Positions 27,756-38,519 of a DNA stretch of 64,000 bases are shown here, piece by piece. Within the stretch, counting starts at the first letter, position 1. The number at the start of each line of letters is the position of its first letter. The DNA lies in assembly GCA_030272585.1 (NCBI GenBank), contig BSYQ01000001.1, positions 5,766,001 through 5,830,000 of the forward strand. Direction: 5' to 3'. This DNA is from Bryopsis sp. KO-2023. Its lineage: Eukaryota > Chlorophyta > Ulvophyceae > Bryopsidales > Bryopsidaceae. The position numbers were made by a program, and so were the translations under genes. The notes under the pieces are model-generated. The model did no database searches and was not told the DNA's origin. It worked only from the letters and a program-made list of their open reading frames with translations.

Positions 27756-30617
27756 ATGTCCGGCCAGATGCCGCCACAACTACCACCTATTCCACCTCCT
27801 GAGGAGGAAGTGGTGGAGGATAACCAACTCATTCCCGTGGTCTATCCAGATGTGGTGCACCCACCAGCGCAGCAAATACATGATTTGCAGTGGGACAGAC
27901 ATGTACCCGACCAGGTTGAGGAACCGGACGAAGACTTAGACGACGAACAAGAGTCGGAAGAGTCCGGGGACGAGGAGTATGATGAGGATATGGAGGACGT
28001 CCCGACAATAGAAGTCACCAACATCCTTCACCATGAACATCAGCACATAAACGTCCACCAGCAGGAGGTGCACGTTCATGGTGTGGATGAGGGACAACTT
28101 AGGGACACAGCTGAGCATGTGTATGCCGCTGTCTCCTCGAATGTGCAGGAGGTCGCACAAAACCTAGAAGGACAAGTTCACGAGCAGGTTCAGCGTGCAG
28201 AGTCGACCTTAGAAGGCGACCTGAAAGAGGAATATGAGCAGTTCGTGCTCTATGTCAGGAAGGAGGCCCAGAAGCTGGTCAAACACAATACTGAGTCTAT
28301 AGAAAGACAACAGAAATTGTTAGACCACCAGCACAAATTGCTGGAACAGAATATAAAGTCCAAAGAGCGGATCGACAGAAATCTGTTGGATAAATATGAT
28401 AACGAGGCTATTCTGCAAGAGCGACTCGATCGGCTGCAGGAATCAGCTCGTACCCAAGCTGAAGTTGTTGATCAAAACAATGCGCTCAGGGAGAAACAAA
28501 TTCTGTCTCTGCAAGCCTCTCTGACAAAAGTTGCTGAAGGTATGCGCCTACAGCAGACAACGCTGGATAACCTTGCTAGGGCTACTGATGAGTCTCGGTG
28601 CGAGCAAGTCGACCACCAAGGCCAGCTAGATACACTCTCAGGCCTGGTAAGCCAGAGCCTAAAAGTGTTGCGGGACTTACACCAAGCCGAAGAACAACGC
28701 AAACAAAGAAGAGCGGAACGAGGCAGTGTGAGTTCTGATGACACTGCAGGAGGACACAGGTCGATGCAACTGATGGAGAAATTTCTATCAGACGCGACAG
28801 AGAAACAGCAGACTTTGGAAAGTAACCTATCCAAGTATGTTGATTCTAAGTTCAAAGAAACACTGAGTGCGTGGAAAAAACGGGAGAAAGTTCGAGTCCC
28901 GGCTCAGGACCCAGTTGTAGTGGGTATGATGGGAACAGGAACTGGCACGGTCACTTTGCCGGCCACGACAGCTGCAGCCACAAGCGTTCCTTTTGTGTCA
29001 TCCACTCCTCTTACCAGTATTCCATTTCCGGTACCACCTGTTCCGGATCTGAGTACTTTTACTGGTCTAACCACGTTAGGAGGATTGGGTGGTCGCAGCC
29101 CATCGACAACTGTCGCAGACTCCGTGGGTGGAGGTTCTCCATCTTCCTGGGGATTATTTACATCCCCAAGAACACGGACTGCATGGAGTCCCGCGCCGCC
29201 ACAAACGATGGCAATGGGCGCACCATTCGGCCAAGCGGGTCAACTTGGCACGGCCAGACCCATACTTAGTGCCCCTGTAACGAGTGTATTACCACCAACG
29301 ACATCCATGTTAACACAACCACTGACGACAGTTCCGCTGTCTGTCTTCTATCCAATCCCGGCTCTAAACACCCAACCTGGTACCCAACCAGGGAACCAAC
29401 CAGGAAACCAACCAGGAAACCAACCAGGCACCCAACCAAGTTTGGGACAATCCGTAAATCAATACGGAGCACCTTCCGCGAGTAACCCGTATTACGGGTG
29501 GGGTTCTTATCCCTCAACTCCATCAAGCCAGCCACAGGGTGGAAATCGATCTGGTGGTGGTGGAGGGGGACCCGGAGGTGGGCCTGGGGGTGGAGGCGGA
29601 GGCGGAGGAGGACCACCTGGAAGTGGAGGGGGATCTTTCCCTTCAGGACCAGGTGGAGGTGGAGGTGGTGGATGGCCGTACCACCCAGGTGGAGGTGGAG
29701 GTGGCGGAGGTGGAGGTGGGGGTCCTCCAGACCCTAACCAAGGCTTTGCTGCTCCGCAAGATCGCCACGGACGGATTCCGTCATCCGTTCGTATTCCTTT
29801 CCCAAAGGCCTTCTCAGGTGATGGTCAGCGATGGATCAGAGATTGGCAACTAGAAATGACGGTCTATTGCCAGACTGTGGACATCGATGAGAGCGTATGG
29901 TTCAGGCTCTTCCGCAGTAACCTGACCGGAGCTGCTGCTCAGTGGCGAAACGTTCAGGATCTGCGTACAAGGGAAGGAAAAAGACATCCAATCACAAATT
30001 GGATTGAGTTTGTTGAGGAACTGGTCCAAGCATTTGAACCCACCAGAATGTCTGATGTAGCCAGGCGCTCCTTACGGAACCTGAAACAGACTGGGTCAGT
30101 GCACCAGTACATTGTTGCTTTCCGAGAACAGGTGCTGAGGATTCCCAACATGACAGATGAAGAACAATACTTCTTCTTCGTGGACGGGTTAAAGTTCCAT
30201 ATCAAACAACAAACTGTGGCTCAAGTGCCGCACGGCATTGAGTTGGCGATCCAGACGGCGGCTCGTCTTGATGCTATTGCCTCATCCGGAGGAGGAAACT
30301 TTCGTGGCCGCGGACGGTGGCGCGGAGGTAAAGGCCGAGGCCAAAATAAAAAGCAAAACCAACCCCAGACTGATAAGGCAAACCAGATGGGTGGCCAACA
30401 GCAACCTCAGCCAGACCAGGCACAAAACATTGGCCAAGGTCGAGGTCGGGGAAGGGGTGGTGGCCGAGGTCGCGGACGAGGTGGTGGCAGGAATCAAGGA
30501 CGTGGAGGTGGAGGCGCAAATCCCAAATGCTATATGTGTGGAAAAACTGGACATATTCAAAGTAAGTGTCCGGAGGGCGAAAAGTTCAAGAAATGGTTAA
30601 ACGAAAAAGCCGGATGA
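27756..30617 (+). CDS. Gypsy-3 gag, unusually long (953 codons)
   Basis: Domain order: Pro/acidic N-terminus (1-80), a long coiled coil (about 110-370), a Ser/Thr/Pro-rich linker, a NQPG-type repeat (about 540-560), a long polyglycine-rich linker (about 590-660), the Ty3/gypsy capsid domain (FPKAFSGDGQRWIRDWQ, about 685-860), an RGG-type Arg/Gly region and a CCHC zinc knuckle (CYMCGKTGHIQSKC, about 925). Most Gags in the family have 250-450 residues, so this one is more than twice as long. Its end overlaps the next frame, as expected for frameshift expression. Confidence 0.88.
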   Translation: MSGQMPPQLPPIPPPEEEVVEDNQLIPVVYPDVVHPPAQQIHDLQWDRHVPDQVEEPDEDLDDEQESEESGDEEYDEDMEDVPTIEVTNILHHEHQHINVHQQEVHVHGVDEGQLRDTAEHVYAAVSSNVQEVAQNLEGQVHEQVQRAESTLEGDLKEEYEQFVLYVRKEAQKLVKHNTESIERQQKLLDHQHKLLEQNIKSKERIDRNLLDKYDNEAILQERLDRLQESARTQAEVVDQNNALREKQILSLQASLTKVAEGMRLQQTTLDNLARATDESRCEQVDHQGQLDTLSGLVSQSLKVLRDLHQAEEQRKQRRAERGSVSSDDTAGGHRSMQLMEKFLSDATEKQQTLESNLSKYVDSKFKETLSAWKKREKVRVPAQDPVVVGMMGTGTGTVTLPATTAAATSVPFVSSTPLTSIPFPVPPVPDLSTFTGLTTLGGLGGRSPSTTVADSVGGGSPSSWGLFTSPRTRTAWSPAPPQTMAMGAPFGQAGQLGTARPILSAPVTSVLPPTTSMLTQPLTTVPLSVFYPIPALNTQPGTQPGNQPGNQPGNQPGTQPSLGQSVNQYGAPSASNPYYGWGSYPSTPSSQPQGGNRSGGGGGGPGGGPGGGGGGGGGPPGSGGGSFPSGPGGGGGGGWPYHPGGGGGGGGGGGGPPDPNQGFAAPQDRHGRIPSSVRIPFPKAFSGDGQRWIRDWQLEMTVYCQTVDIDESVWFRLFRSNLTGAAAQWRNVQDLRTREGKRHPITNWIEFVEELVQAFEPTRMSDVARRSLRNLKQTGSVHQYIVAFREQVLRIPNMTDEEQYFFFVDGLKFHIKQQTVAQVPHGIELAIQTAARLDAIASSGGGNFRGRGRWRGGKGRGQNKKQNQPQTDKANQMGGQQQPQPDQAQNIGQGRGRGRGGGRGRGRGGGRNQGRGGGGANPKCYMCGKTGHIQSKCPEGEKFKKWLNEKAG

Positions 30618-33600
30618 ACAGAGCCCAGACTCGTTCGGCGAAACGCAGAAGGGCACGCCGTCACAGATATAAGCAGCGCCAGAAACTTCTTAGAAAAGAA
30701 AGGTTAGCTCGAAATGCAGAAGTGAATAAAAGAGCACAAGGGGAAATAGAAAAGAATGCTACCCAAGGTGCAGAGGGATCGATTATGAGTGCTAAGTTGG
30801 AAACTCGATCCAGTAAGTGCAGCACGCTTACTAGGACAAGTTCAGAATCAAGTTCGGAACCTGTCGACTCTGTTCATGGAGACCTTGGTAGTCCTGAAGG
30901 AACTGAGAATTCGGTATCGTTCCCGCCTCAAGGAACGAAACGAAGTCCGGAAGGAAGGGAACCCGCAAGGGAATCAAATAAGCCTGCCACTCGCTCACCA
31001 CCAACTGACGAGTCAGCAGCCCCTGTTCAGGGAACAGGTAGAGGACAAAAAGTGGATGAAGGTCAGTATTCACCTTCTGAGCGTATGTTACCACTAGGAG
31101 GTCCTAACCATTTGAAATTTATAGGATATGAGATCCGAGCCAGATTAGGAGGAGTACCGATCTCCGCCTATGTTGATTGTGGTGCAACGGAGAACTACAT
31201 TACCAAGAAACTAGTCACGAGACTGAAACTCGAAACAACCGAGTGCAAAAAGGGAGTCACTTTGGCGGACGGAACCCTGTGTTCACTTGATCGACGGTGT
31301 GAAGACTTGCAGCTCAGGATGGGTACTTATACCACAACCCTTTCCGCAGACGTCTTCCCAAACCTTTCATATGACATGATACTAGGGCTTCCTTGGTTGA
31401 TGCAGACCAATCCCAAACTGGACTTTGCAACAGGTACGCTCAAAGTTCCAGTGGGTGCTGGATGGACAACTGTTCCTATGAAGGAACGACCATCAGACTA
31501 CTTACAGCACCTAGCACATTGATACAGTCTCAGCGAAGAAGTTATTCTCGCTCGTGAAGAACAGTCCAGAAATTGATCAGGCATACCTTGTGGTTGTGCG
31601 ACCAACCACCCCGGAAGATATGGCACATCTCATGCAGTACCCATATCCGGGAATTCCAGAAGAGCGTTTGAACGCTACTGGAACCACACCAGCTTATCTC
31701 CAGCCGGATGTGGAAAAGGTAATGCATTCGGGTCTCGACCCAAGGATCAAGGCTGTCCTCACAAGTTTCAAGGATGTGTTCCCGAAAGACTTACCACCCG
31801 GCGTTCCTCCAGTCAGAAAAGGCCACGAATTTAAGGTGGACCTGGAGGACGAACAAATGACCCCAATCCACCGTCCCTTGTACAAACTCTCTCCAGCCGA
31901 GCTGGACGAAGTTAGGACACAGGTGGATTACCTCCTCGAGCAAAGGAAGATCCGACCCTCCGAGAGTCCCTGGGGCGCACCCATACTCTTTGTTCCCAAG
32001 AAAGACGGAGGGTTGAGAATGTGTGTGGATTACCGTTGGATAAACAAATTCACGGTAAAAAATAGGTATCCACTCCCTCTTCCTGAGGAGTTAATGGACC
32101 GTCTCGCCAGAGCGAAGATCTATACGAAGATCGACCTCCGCTCAGGCTACTGGCAGTTTCCCGTTCGACCCAAGGATACTCCCAAGACGGCATTCCGGAC
32201 GAGATACGGACATTTCGAGTTTCTCGTGTGTCCGTTCGGAATGACCAACTGCCCAGCCCAGTTCCAGACCATGGTTCAGGATTTGCTGGGGGAGTTCCTT
32301 GACGAGTTTGTAGTGGTGTTTATCGACGACATCCTGGTCTTTTCCAACTCGGTGGAAGAGCACGTCGAGCACCTAAAACTGGTCTTTGAACGGTTGCGGA
32401 AACATAAGTTGTACGCAAAAGCCAATAAGTGCGAAGTAGGGGTAGCAGAGACGGACTACCTGGGGTATCATTTGTCGGAAAAAGGCCTTCAACCGATGCA
32501 GGATAAGGTTAAGGCTATTCAACAATGGAAGGAGTTAACTTCGGTCACTGATGTGCGAAGTTTCCTGGGAATGGTGTCTTACTATCGTAAGTTCATTCCT
32601 GAGTTCGCTAGGATTGCGAGTCCCTTGACAGATCTAACCAAGAAAGATACTGTCCGGGAATGGGGGCTGAACCAACGCAATGCCTACAACGAACTTAAGG
32701 ATCGGATTAGCCGCGCACCGATCTTACTCCTTCCTGACCCGGCTAAGGAGTACACCGTAATAACGGATGCATCTGGAACTGCATATGGAGCGGTTCTTAC
32801 CCAGGATCATGGGAAAGGTTTGCAACCAATTGCATACCTTTCCAGACGATTAAAACCAGCTGAAACGCGATACTCCGCATATGAGCGGGAGCTGGGGGCA
32901 ATAGCATATGCTTTAGCCCAGTGGCGACACTACCTTGAGGGATGCGATGGGGGTGTGAAGGTGTTGACGGACCACAAACCGATCACCCACTTCATGAACC
33001 AAAGCACGTTGTCGCGGACCCAAACCCGGTGGTTAAACTCAGGGTTTTTCCAATCCATAGGTCCAAAAATCGTCTATATCCAGGGGAAAGCCAATGTATT
33101 GGCTGATGCGTTATCCCGGAGCCTTCCTGGTCCGCCAAACCAGCTCAATAACCTCTCCACTTGGGAAGTGGCAGAGAAGGAGGCATGGAAAGAGGCTTTG
33201 AGAAGTGATGAACAACTCAAGCCTATCTTTGAAAGGATGGAACGAGGGGTTTCTCCGCAATACAAGCTGGACGACGGGTTCTTGTATTATACCAAGACAG
33301 ACCCAGGTCCTAGTTTGCTTGTGGTCCCTGCTTCTTTCCAGAAACGGATTCTGGAAGAGCATCACGACGTTCCCAGTGCAGGTCATGTTGGAGCAGACCG
33401 CATGACCGAAGTACTTACCCGCAATTACTGGTGGAAAGGCGTTGGGTTAGCCGTCAAGGCATACGTGAAAACGTGCCCAACTTGTCAACTAAACAAATCG
33501 GACTTGCAAAGACAGAAAGGTCTTTTGCAGCCGTTGCCTATCCCAGACCAGAAATGGGAACAGATCACGACGGACTTGGTTACCGACCTACCGTCTTCCC

Positions 33601-34679
33601 ATGGCTTCACAGCAATCGCTGTCTTTGTAGACCGATTGACGAAGTATGCGAGGTTCGTACCCTGTAACAAAACTATCACGGCGCCAGAATACGCAAAGCT
33701 GTTCGTGGAGAACATATACAAACACTACGGGCTGCCTAAAATCATAGTTTCGGATCGGGATCCAAGGTTCACAAGTTTGTTCTGGACCTCCCTTTTCAAA
33801 CTTTTAGGTACCCAGCTCCGGATGAGCACTGCATACCATCCTCAAACGGATGGGCAGTCGGAAGTCACCATCCGGGTGCTGGAGGATTTCCTGCGTCCGT
33901 ATGTGGAACGGTACCCAGACCGTTGGGTGGATTATTTGCCGACCGCGGAATTTGCCGCAAATAATTCACGGAATGTCTCCACAGGCTACGCGCCAGCCCA
34001 TCTTCTGTATGGCCAGAACATGGGGCAGATAGTTGTTGCCAGGAAGGGAGTTCGGACGGGCGATGAATCGGAAATGGCGGCTGAGATGGTACGTCGAATG
34101 GACGACCAAATGCGAAACGCTAAGGCGAAATACGCAGAGGCACAGAACCGCATGTGCACCTCAGCAAACAAACGTCGAAGGAAAGTGGATTTTCAGGTTG
34201 GCGATGAAGTGCTGGTACAAAGCAAGTATATTCCCCTTGCTTCACTTCAGAAAATCCCACCGAAAATCCGCCGGCGATTTGTTGGACCTTTCCGGGTGGC
34301 TAGCCGAATTGGGGCTGTCGCCTACCGTCTTGACCTTCCCGACCACTGGAAAATCCACCCAACTTTCCATGTGTCGAAACTGAAGGCTTACTCTCGGCTT
34401 GATGACGATCAGCGAGAGATAGACGCTCCAGAGGGGGAGCTAGTGGATGGAACCATCGAATTCGAGGTCGAGCGCATCCTCAGAGATCGGGGCACTACTC
34501 GCAAGGAGTACCTGATCCTTTGGAAGGGCTACGATTTGATGGAATCCACCTGGGAGCCAGAAAGCCACCTGGCCAATGCCCAGGACTTGCTTAAGGAGTA
34601 CTTAGCCAACAAACCGGAGAATAAACAAGTGACCCAGTCTAAGAAAAAGACTAGGGCCCAACGCAGAACTCGAACCTAA
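30566..34679 (+). CDS. Gypsy-3 pro-pol region with chromodomain
   Basis: The frame overlaps the end of gag. Protease (VDCGATENYI, near 31,170), reverse transcriptase (catalytic FIDD, near 32,320), RNase H (ITDASGTAYGAVL, near 32,765), integrase with HHCC zinc motif and core (near 33,360-34,000), and a chromodomain (VERILRDRGT...YLILWKGYDLMESTWEP, near 34,470-34,570). It is nearly intact. Copying and insertion enzymes of a chromovirus. Confidence 0.87.
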
Positions 34680-35302
34680 ACAGGGATCATTACCACTCTG
34701 TTCACGCTCGACTTAATACTATCCTTCCAGCTGGGGGAAAAATATTAAGCCGAGAAAGTCGATTTGGAACGCTATCCAGATGGGATACCAAAAAGACTTA
34801 GGAAAAGAGCACCAAGTAGAACTCCCGGAAAAGCCTAGGGAAAGTTTCCATCTTTTCCTAGGGAAAGTTTCCATCTTTTCCGGCGAACGGGTTGCTATCT
34901 TTTCCCGTGACAGAACTGTGAACGGTTCGCAGGACGGGCTAGGGGTCAGTTTTCTTTCCGGGGAGGTTTACCTAACGCACAACTCACACGCTCATAGCGA
35001 CTGACAACAGGTGATGGGGACATTGGATCAAGTGATGGGTTAATGTCCGACCTGGAGGTCACGTGATTGCGCCGCAGGTGGAACTGAGTTGACATAAGCA
35101 AGTTAGGGTAAAATCAAATAGGCACAAACCCGTGTGGTGACGGCGACCTCCATAGAGTGTCACGTTACCGAGGTACGTTAGCTAATACGCCTAGCGTATC
35201 TTAAAGCGGACTTGCGATCATTTTGTCCTGGTTATTCTCGGCGCGCATACAGAAAAGTCGGAGACTAGTCGGAGAACTAAGCGCAGCCAACACAAAAAGA
35301 GA
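34680..35302 (+). other. Gypsy-3 spacer between pol and the extra gene
   Basis: About 620 bp without a recognisable gene. A short tandem duplication (GGGAAAGTTTCCATCTTTTCC-like) lies at 34838-34880. It could hold a splice or promoter signal for the extra gene, but none is obvious. Confidence 0.4.
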
Positions 35303-37054
35303 ATGCCAAAGCACAGCCCGATCATGTGGCGCAGTGGTGAAAAAGCGGTTCAGGGAAAGGAGTCGAGTGGAAAACAGCTGGGTGGCGGCGGAAAAACGAA
35401 AGGCAGTGGCGGCGAGAAAGGCGGAAAAGGGCAGAGTGGAACTCTCGCCGACGCTTGCCCACCCAGAGGGGAACCCAAACCACTTATCACACCACCTAAG
35501 GCGAAAATCATGAAAACTCTCCCAGCTCCTTCGGTGCTTTCGAAACTTCGGAACTTCGAAACATCGTTGCTGAAAGGCACCTCCAAGATCGTTATTCGCC
35601 CACCGACAGAGTTGCCGGAAAAACTGCCGGAAAAACCTAGTTCCAGAACAGGAAAAACACTCGACCGTGACGCCGACCCAGCTACTCTCCAAGCTAGGTG
35701 TCAACGGTTACAAGACGATGTGTTGGAACTCCGTGCAGAACGCGACGCACAACGCGCGCGGGCGGATCAGGCAGAGAAGCACTTGAAAAAGTTCGAGGGT
35801 GCAGCTCAACGCCTCTGCAATCAAGTAAGCCAACTTGAACACGATCTAAAAATCGCGCAACAAGCGAGGGGAACAGCCGAACAGGAGCTGAGGCAGCTTC
35901 AAAAGGAACTCGACACTGCGAACCAGACGCAGAAAAAGCTGCAGTCGCAGTTGACGAAACAGCAGCCGCACCTGACGTCCACAGACGAAAGGTCGGCCTG
36001 GCAAACGGCTGTGTACTCGTCTGAGGCACAGTCCGGGTTGATGAGCCGGTTGCTACACAGTGTTCCCGCACGTCTTGGGGACTACGTGGAAAACCTTTGT
36101 CGGGCGACGATGGACGACATCATCGAGCAGGGTGCTGGAGCTGCTGCTGCGATCAGAGACGGAGAGGAGCCTGTCTACTACGGCAAAGGGAACGTTCCGG
36201 TTAACCACCGGCTAGCCGGGTATGACTATACGCAGGTGGACAAAACGCTGGAGAGAATCAGAAATCGTGCACCGGGACATTTCGAAATTCCCGACGTAGC
36301 CGACGATATGATCTCAGAGCCACAACCAAGGAGAATCCGCGACCTGACCGGGGGACAGACCGGTGGAAAGACCGACGAAAAGTCGGCGCCCAAGAAAAGG
36401 AAGGAGAGAGAGGAAGAGGAGGCGCTCAAGGACAGGCGTGGGGAAAAGCCACCGATCTGTTTGTGGTGCTATTCGCCGCCGGCGCTGGCGGATAGCTACG
36501 TGATCACCACATGCACGAGCCACACGGTGTGCCGAACCCACTGGAACCTCATGATTATCCTCGTGCGCTTATACGGGGTGTGGCAGGAACAGCGAATCGA
36601 CCCGCCACAGGTTCAGCTGAAGGACCTACATTTGGACATGCGGGAGCCAGACTTCCAGCCACTCCTTCAGGCTCCACCCACGACCCAGACTCTCACTGAG
36701 TGCTATCAGTGCTTGAGAAGGGACATGGGCTTTCCGAAAGGCCTTGCCCTGAAGCGCTTGGGTCCGTTGGTGAAAAAGTGGGCGGAGGAGTATGAGAAGC
36801 AGGAAAAAGAGAGAACACCCGAACCAGAAACAAAAGGAGAACAGGACCCAGAACAGGACGAAGGAAAAAGTCCTTCCGTGTCCAGCAGGAGTCCATCCTC
36901 GGAGCCCTCGTCTTTGGGACCTCTTCCTCGACCGTTGGATGAGGATTTCCCTCCTTTGGATGTGGATGAGGACGACGAGCCTCCGATCGACTTGGTGGCA
37001 GAACCAGTCGATGCTCCAGCTGCTGAACCAGCTGAACAACCAGCTGGCGGCTGA
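35303..37054 (+). CDS. Gypsy-3 extra 3' gene: coiled coil plus RING-like Cys/His domain
   Basis: 583 codons from ATG at 35303. A basic, Gly/Lys-rich N-terminus (1-110), a strong coiled coil (about 115-215, with heptad Leu/Gln), a middle domain (about 230-330), a Lys/Glu-rich hinge, and then C-x2-C-x14-C-x2-H-x2-C-x2-H-x53-C-x2-C (CLWC ... CTSHTVC ... CYQC). The acidic C-terminus is Pro/Glu/Asp-rich. No signal peptide or membrane segment is seen. The first part of the Cys/His signature matches the one in Gypsy-2 almost spacing for spacing. The gene is open although the LTRs have diverged, which suggests it was under selection. Confidence 0.72.
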   Translation: MPKHSPIMWRSGEKAVQGKESSGKQLGGGGKTKGSGGEKGGKGQSGTLADACPPRGEPKPLITPPKAKIMKTLPAPSVLSKLRNFETSLLKGTSKIVIRPPTELPEKLPEKPSSRTGKTLDRDADPATLQARCQRLQDDVLELRAERDAQRARADQAEKHLKKFEGAAQRLCNQVSQLEHDLKIAQQARGTAEQELRQLQKELDTANQTQKKLQSQLTKQQPHLTSTDERSAWQTAVYSSEAQSGLMSRLLHSVPARLGDYVENLCRATMDDIIEQGAGAAAAIRDGEEPVYYGKGNVPVNHRLAGYDYTQVDKTLERIRNRAPGHFEIPDVADDMISEPQPRRIRDLTGGQTGGKTDEKSAPKKRKEREEEEALKDRRGEKPPICLWCYSPPALADSYVITTCTSHTVCRTHWNLMIILVRLYGVWQEQRIDPPQVQLKDLHLDMREPDFQPLLQAPPTTQTLTECYQCLRRDMGFPKGLALKRLGPLVKKWAEEYEKQEKERTPEPETKGEQDPEQDEGKSPSVSSRSPSSEPSSLGPLPRPLDEDFPPLDVDEDDEPPIDLVAEPVDAPAAEPAEQPAGG

Positions 37055-37338
37055 GATGGCTTCTGGCGTGACAACGAAAAGCAGACCAAGCCGGAGACCA
37101 AGCTACCGTCCAAGCCAGAGACCAAGCCTCAAGACAGAACGGAGTTTTTCTGTGGGGTTGATCATGGGTTTGGTTTGGAGTTTTTCATCGGTTTGTTTGG
37201 GGTTTAGTTTGACGTTTAGTTGGGGTTTTTGTTATGGGTTTGTTTGGGGTTTCTTTTTCTTCTAGTTCGACCTTTTTCTTTCTTTCTTTCCAGGGTTGTG
37301 ACGGGTGTGGACACCCTCTCGTGGGGGGGGGGACAAAT
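37055..37338 (+). other. Gypsy-3 3' untranslated region and polypurine tract
   Basis: GT-rich untranslated stretch ending in a run of Gs (GTGGGGGGGGGGAC at 37321-37334) just before the 3' LTR. Confidence 0.7.
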
Positions 37339-37442
37339 TGATAGTAGTAACTCGGGTTTTGGGGTGTTATGTAGTACAATTGGGAGTACGACAGGGTTTA
37401 TAGGGCAGGGGGCCCTCCTGTAAACATTAATCTTCCCAGTGA

Positions 37443-37479
<37 letters not shown>

Positions 37480-37513
37480 TGCTTGTGTCTCGGGGTCCTA
37501 GACCCCCTTATCA
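37339..37513 (+). repeat. Gypsy-3 3' LTR
   Basis: 175 bp. It has the same ends and microsatellite as the 5' LTR but differs at several positions. Confidence 0.88.
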
Positions 37514-37713
37514 GTTTCTGTCACGTAGGCGAAACGCCATATGCGATAAACTAATCCGATCGCGCACAATCAACAGTCGGCCTCACTATCTTAGCTCGAA
37601 ATCACGCAAATTCGCTACGAATTTGTAACGATAGTCGCAAGTCGCTCGCATGTGCACGAGTTGAGATGAGGATGAGTTCCGCGGTGGGGATGCTCTTAGT
37701 AGCGATTACCCCT

Positions 37714-37984
37714 AATGTCCGCTACTGCCATAACCGCTACTCGTCAGACATAACCGCTTTTCGTCAGACATAGCTAAAAATAGACCGCTCGAGCTCGCTC
37801 GGGTCGCGCCGGTCTAACTCGCGGTCGCTCGGCGCGCGCCGGTCGCGCAACCCTAAACCCTAAAACCCTAAACCCTAAACCCTAAATCTAACCCTAAAAT
37901 AACCTAAATTGTACGACATATGCTGACGTGGCTGCCTATTTTTAGCTATGTCTGACGAGTAGCGGTAGTGGCAGTAGCGGACAT
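37714..37984. repeat. fold-back inverted repeat
   Basis: The left arm 37714-37783 (AATGTCCGCTACTGCC ... TAGCTAAAAATAG) and the right arm 37936-37984 are inverted copies. The left arm has an extra partial duplication of CGTCAGACATA. The loop is GC-rich, then telomere-like. This could be a MITE-like element or a product of double-strand break repair. Confidence 0.75.
37851..37909. repeat. interstitial telomere-type repeat (CCCTAAA)n
   Basis: About seven imperfect CCCTAAA/CCCTAAAA units, the complement of TTTAGGG. This is the telomere repeat of most plants and many algae and also of some other protists. It lies in the loop of the fold-back repeat. Confidence 0.9.
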
Positions 37985-38519
37985 GGGAGTAGCGGTTATG
38001 GGGCGACACCGTAGTAGCCCTTTGCCTCGTCTGAATTTTGACCTCGATTAGTTAGTACATGGTTGCAAGTCGGTCTACTAGCAAACCTTGATCACCACCC
38101 CAAAGAAAACCAAATGTCGCCATATTTGATCTATTCAATTCTACAATTATAAGAAAACGCAATGTCACTGGTGAAATTAACCCAACTTACAACGAACCCG
38201 ACTTGTCCGTGGTGAAAACGAAGCGTATTGTACACTCCATCCACCACCTTCCACTGCCACCGTATTCCTCAAAATAGCTTCCGTATTCCAGGTTTGAAGG
38301 GTGATTGCGACTCGTTGCCATGCTGGTGTCACCCCTGGCCCAGGGCCCTGGGTTTTCCCCAAGGTCTCAATCAGACGATTGAGGGTAATCGCGGTGTTTG
38401 AATTGGGATGGTTCGTCATTTACGTAAGAGACGACTCTTTGCGTAAACAACGTCGACGAACGAATAGGCTCGGACGTTTTTCAAAGCGATCTTTTCGTTA
38501 GAATTGTTTGGGTCAAGCG

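Larger units (their letters stand above)
26926..37513 (+). mobile_element. Gypsy-3: large, nearly whole Ty3/gypsy chromovirus with an extra 3' gene
   Basis: 10.6 kb, with LTRs of 171 and 175 bp (26926-27096, 37339-37513) that differ at roughly half a dozen positions including short indels, so it is older than Gypsy-1. It has the primer motif at 27099, a very long gag, pro-pol with chromodomain, an extra gene after pol and a G-run polypurine tract (37321-37332). Flanks GACTG and GTTTC do not match, so no target duplication is seen. It is nearly whole, with at most about one break. Confidence 0.9.
37514..38519. other. intergenic boundary between transposon island and host genes
   Basis: It holds the fold-back structure with telomere-type repeats (37714-37984), described separately, and the presumed promoter of VPS11. 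No other gene is seen. Confidence 0.6.
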
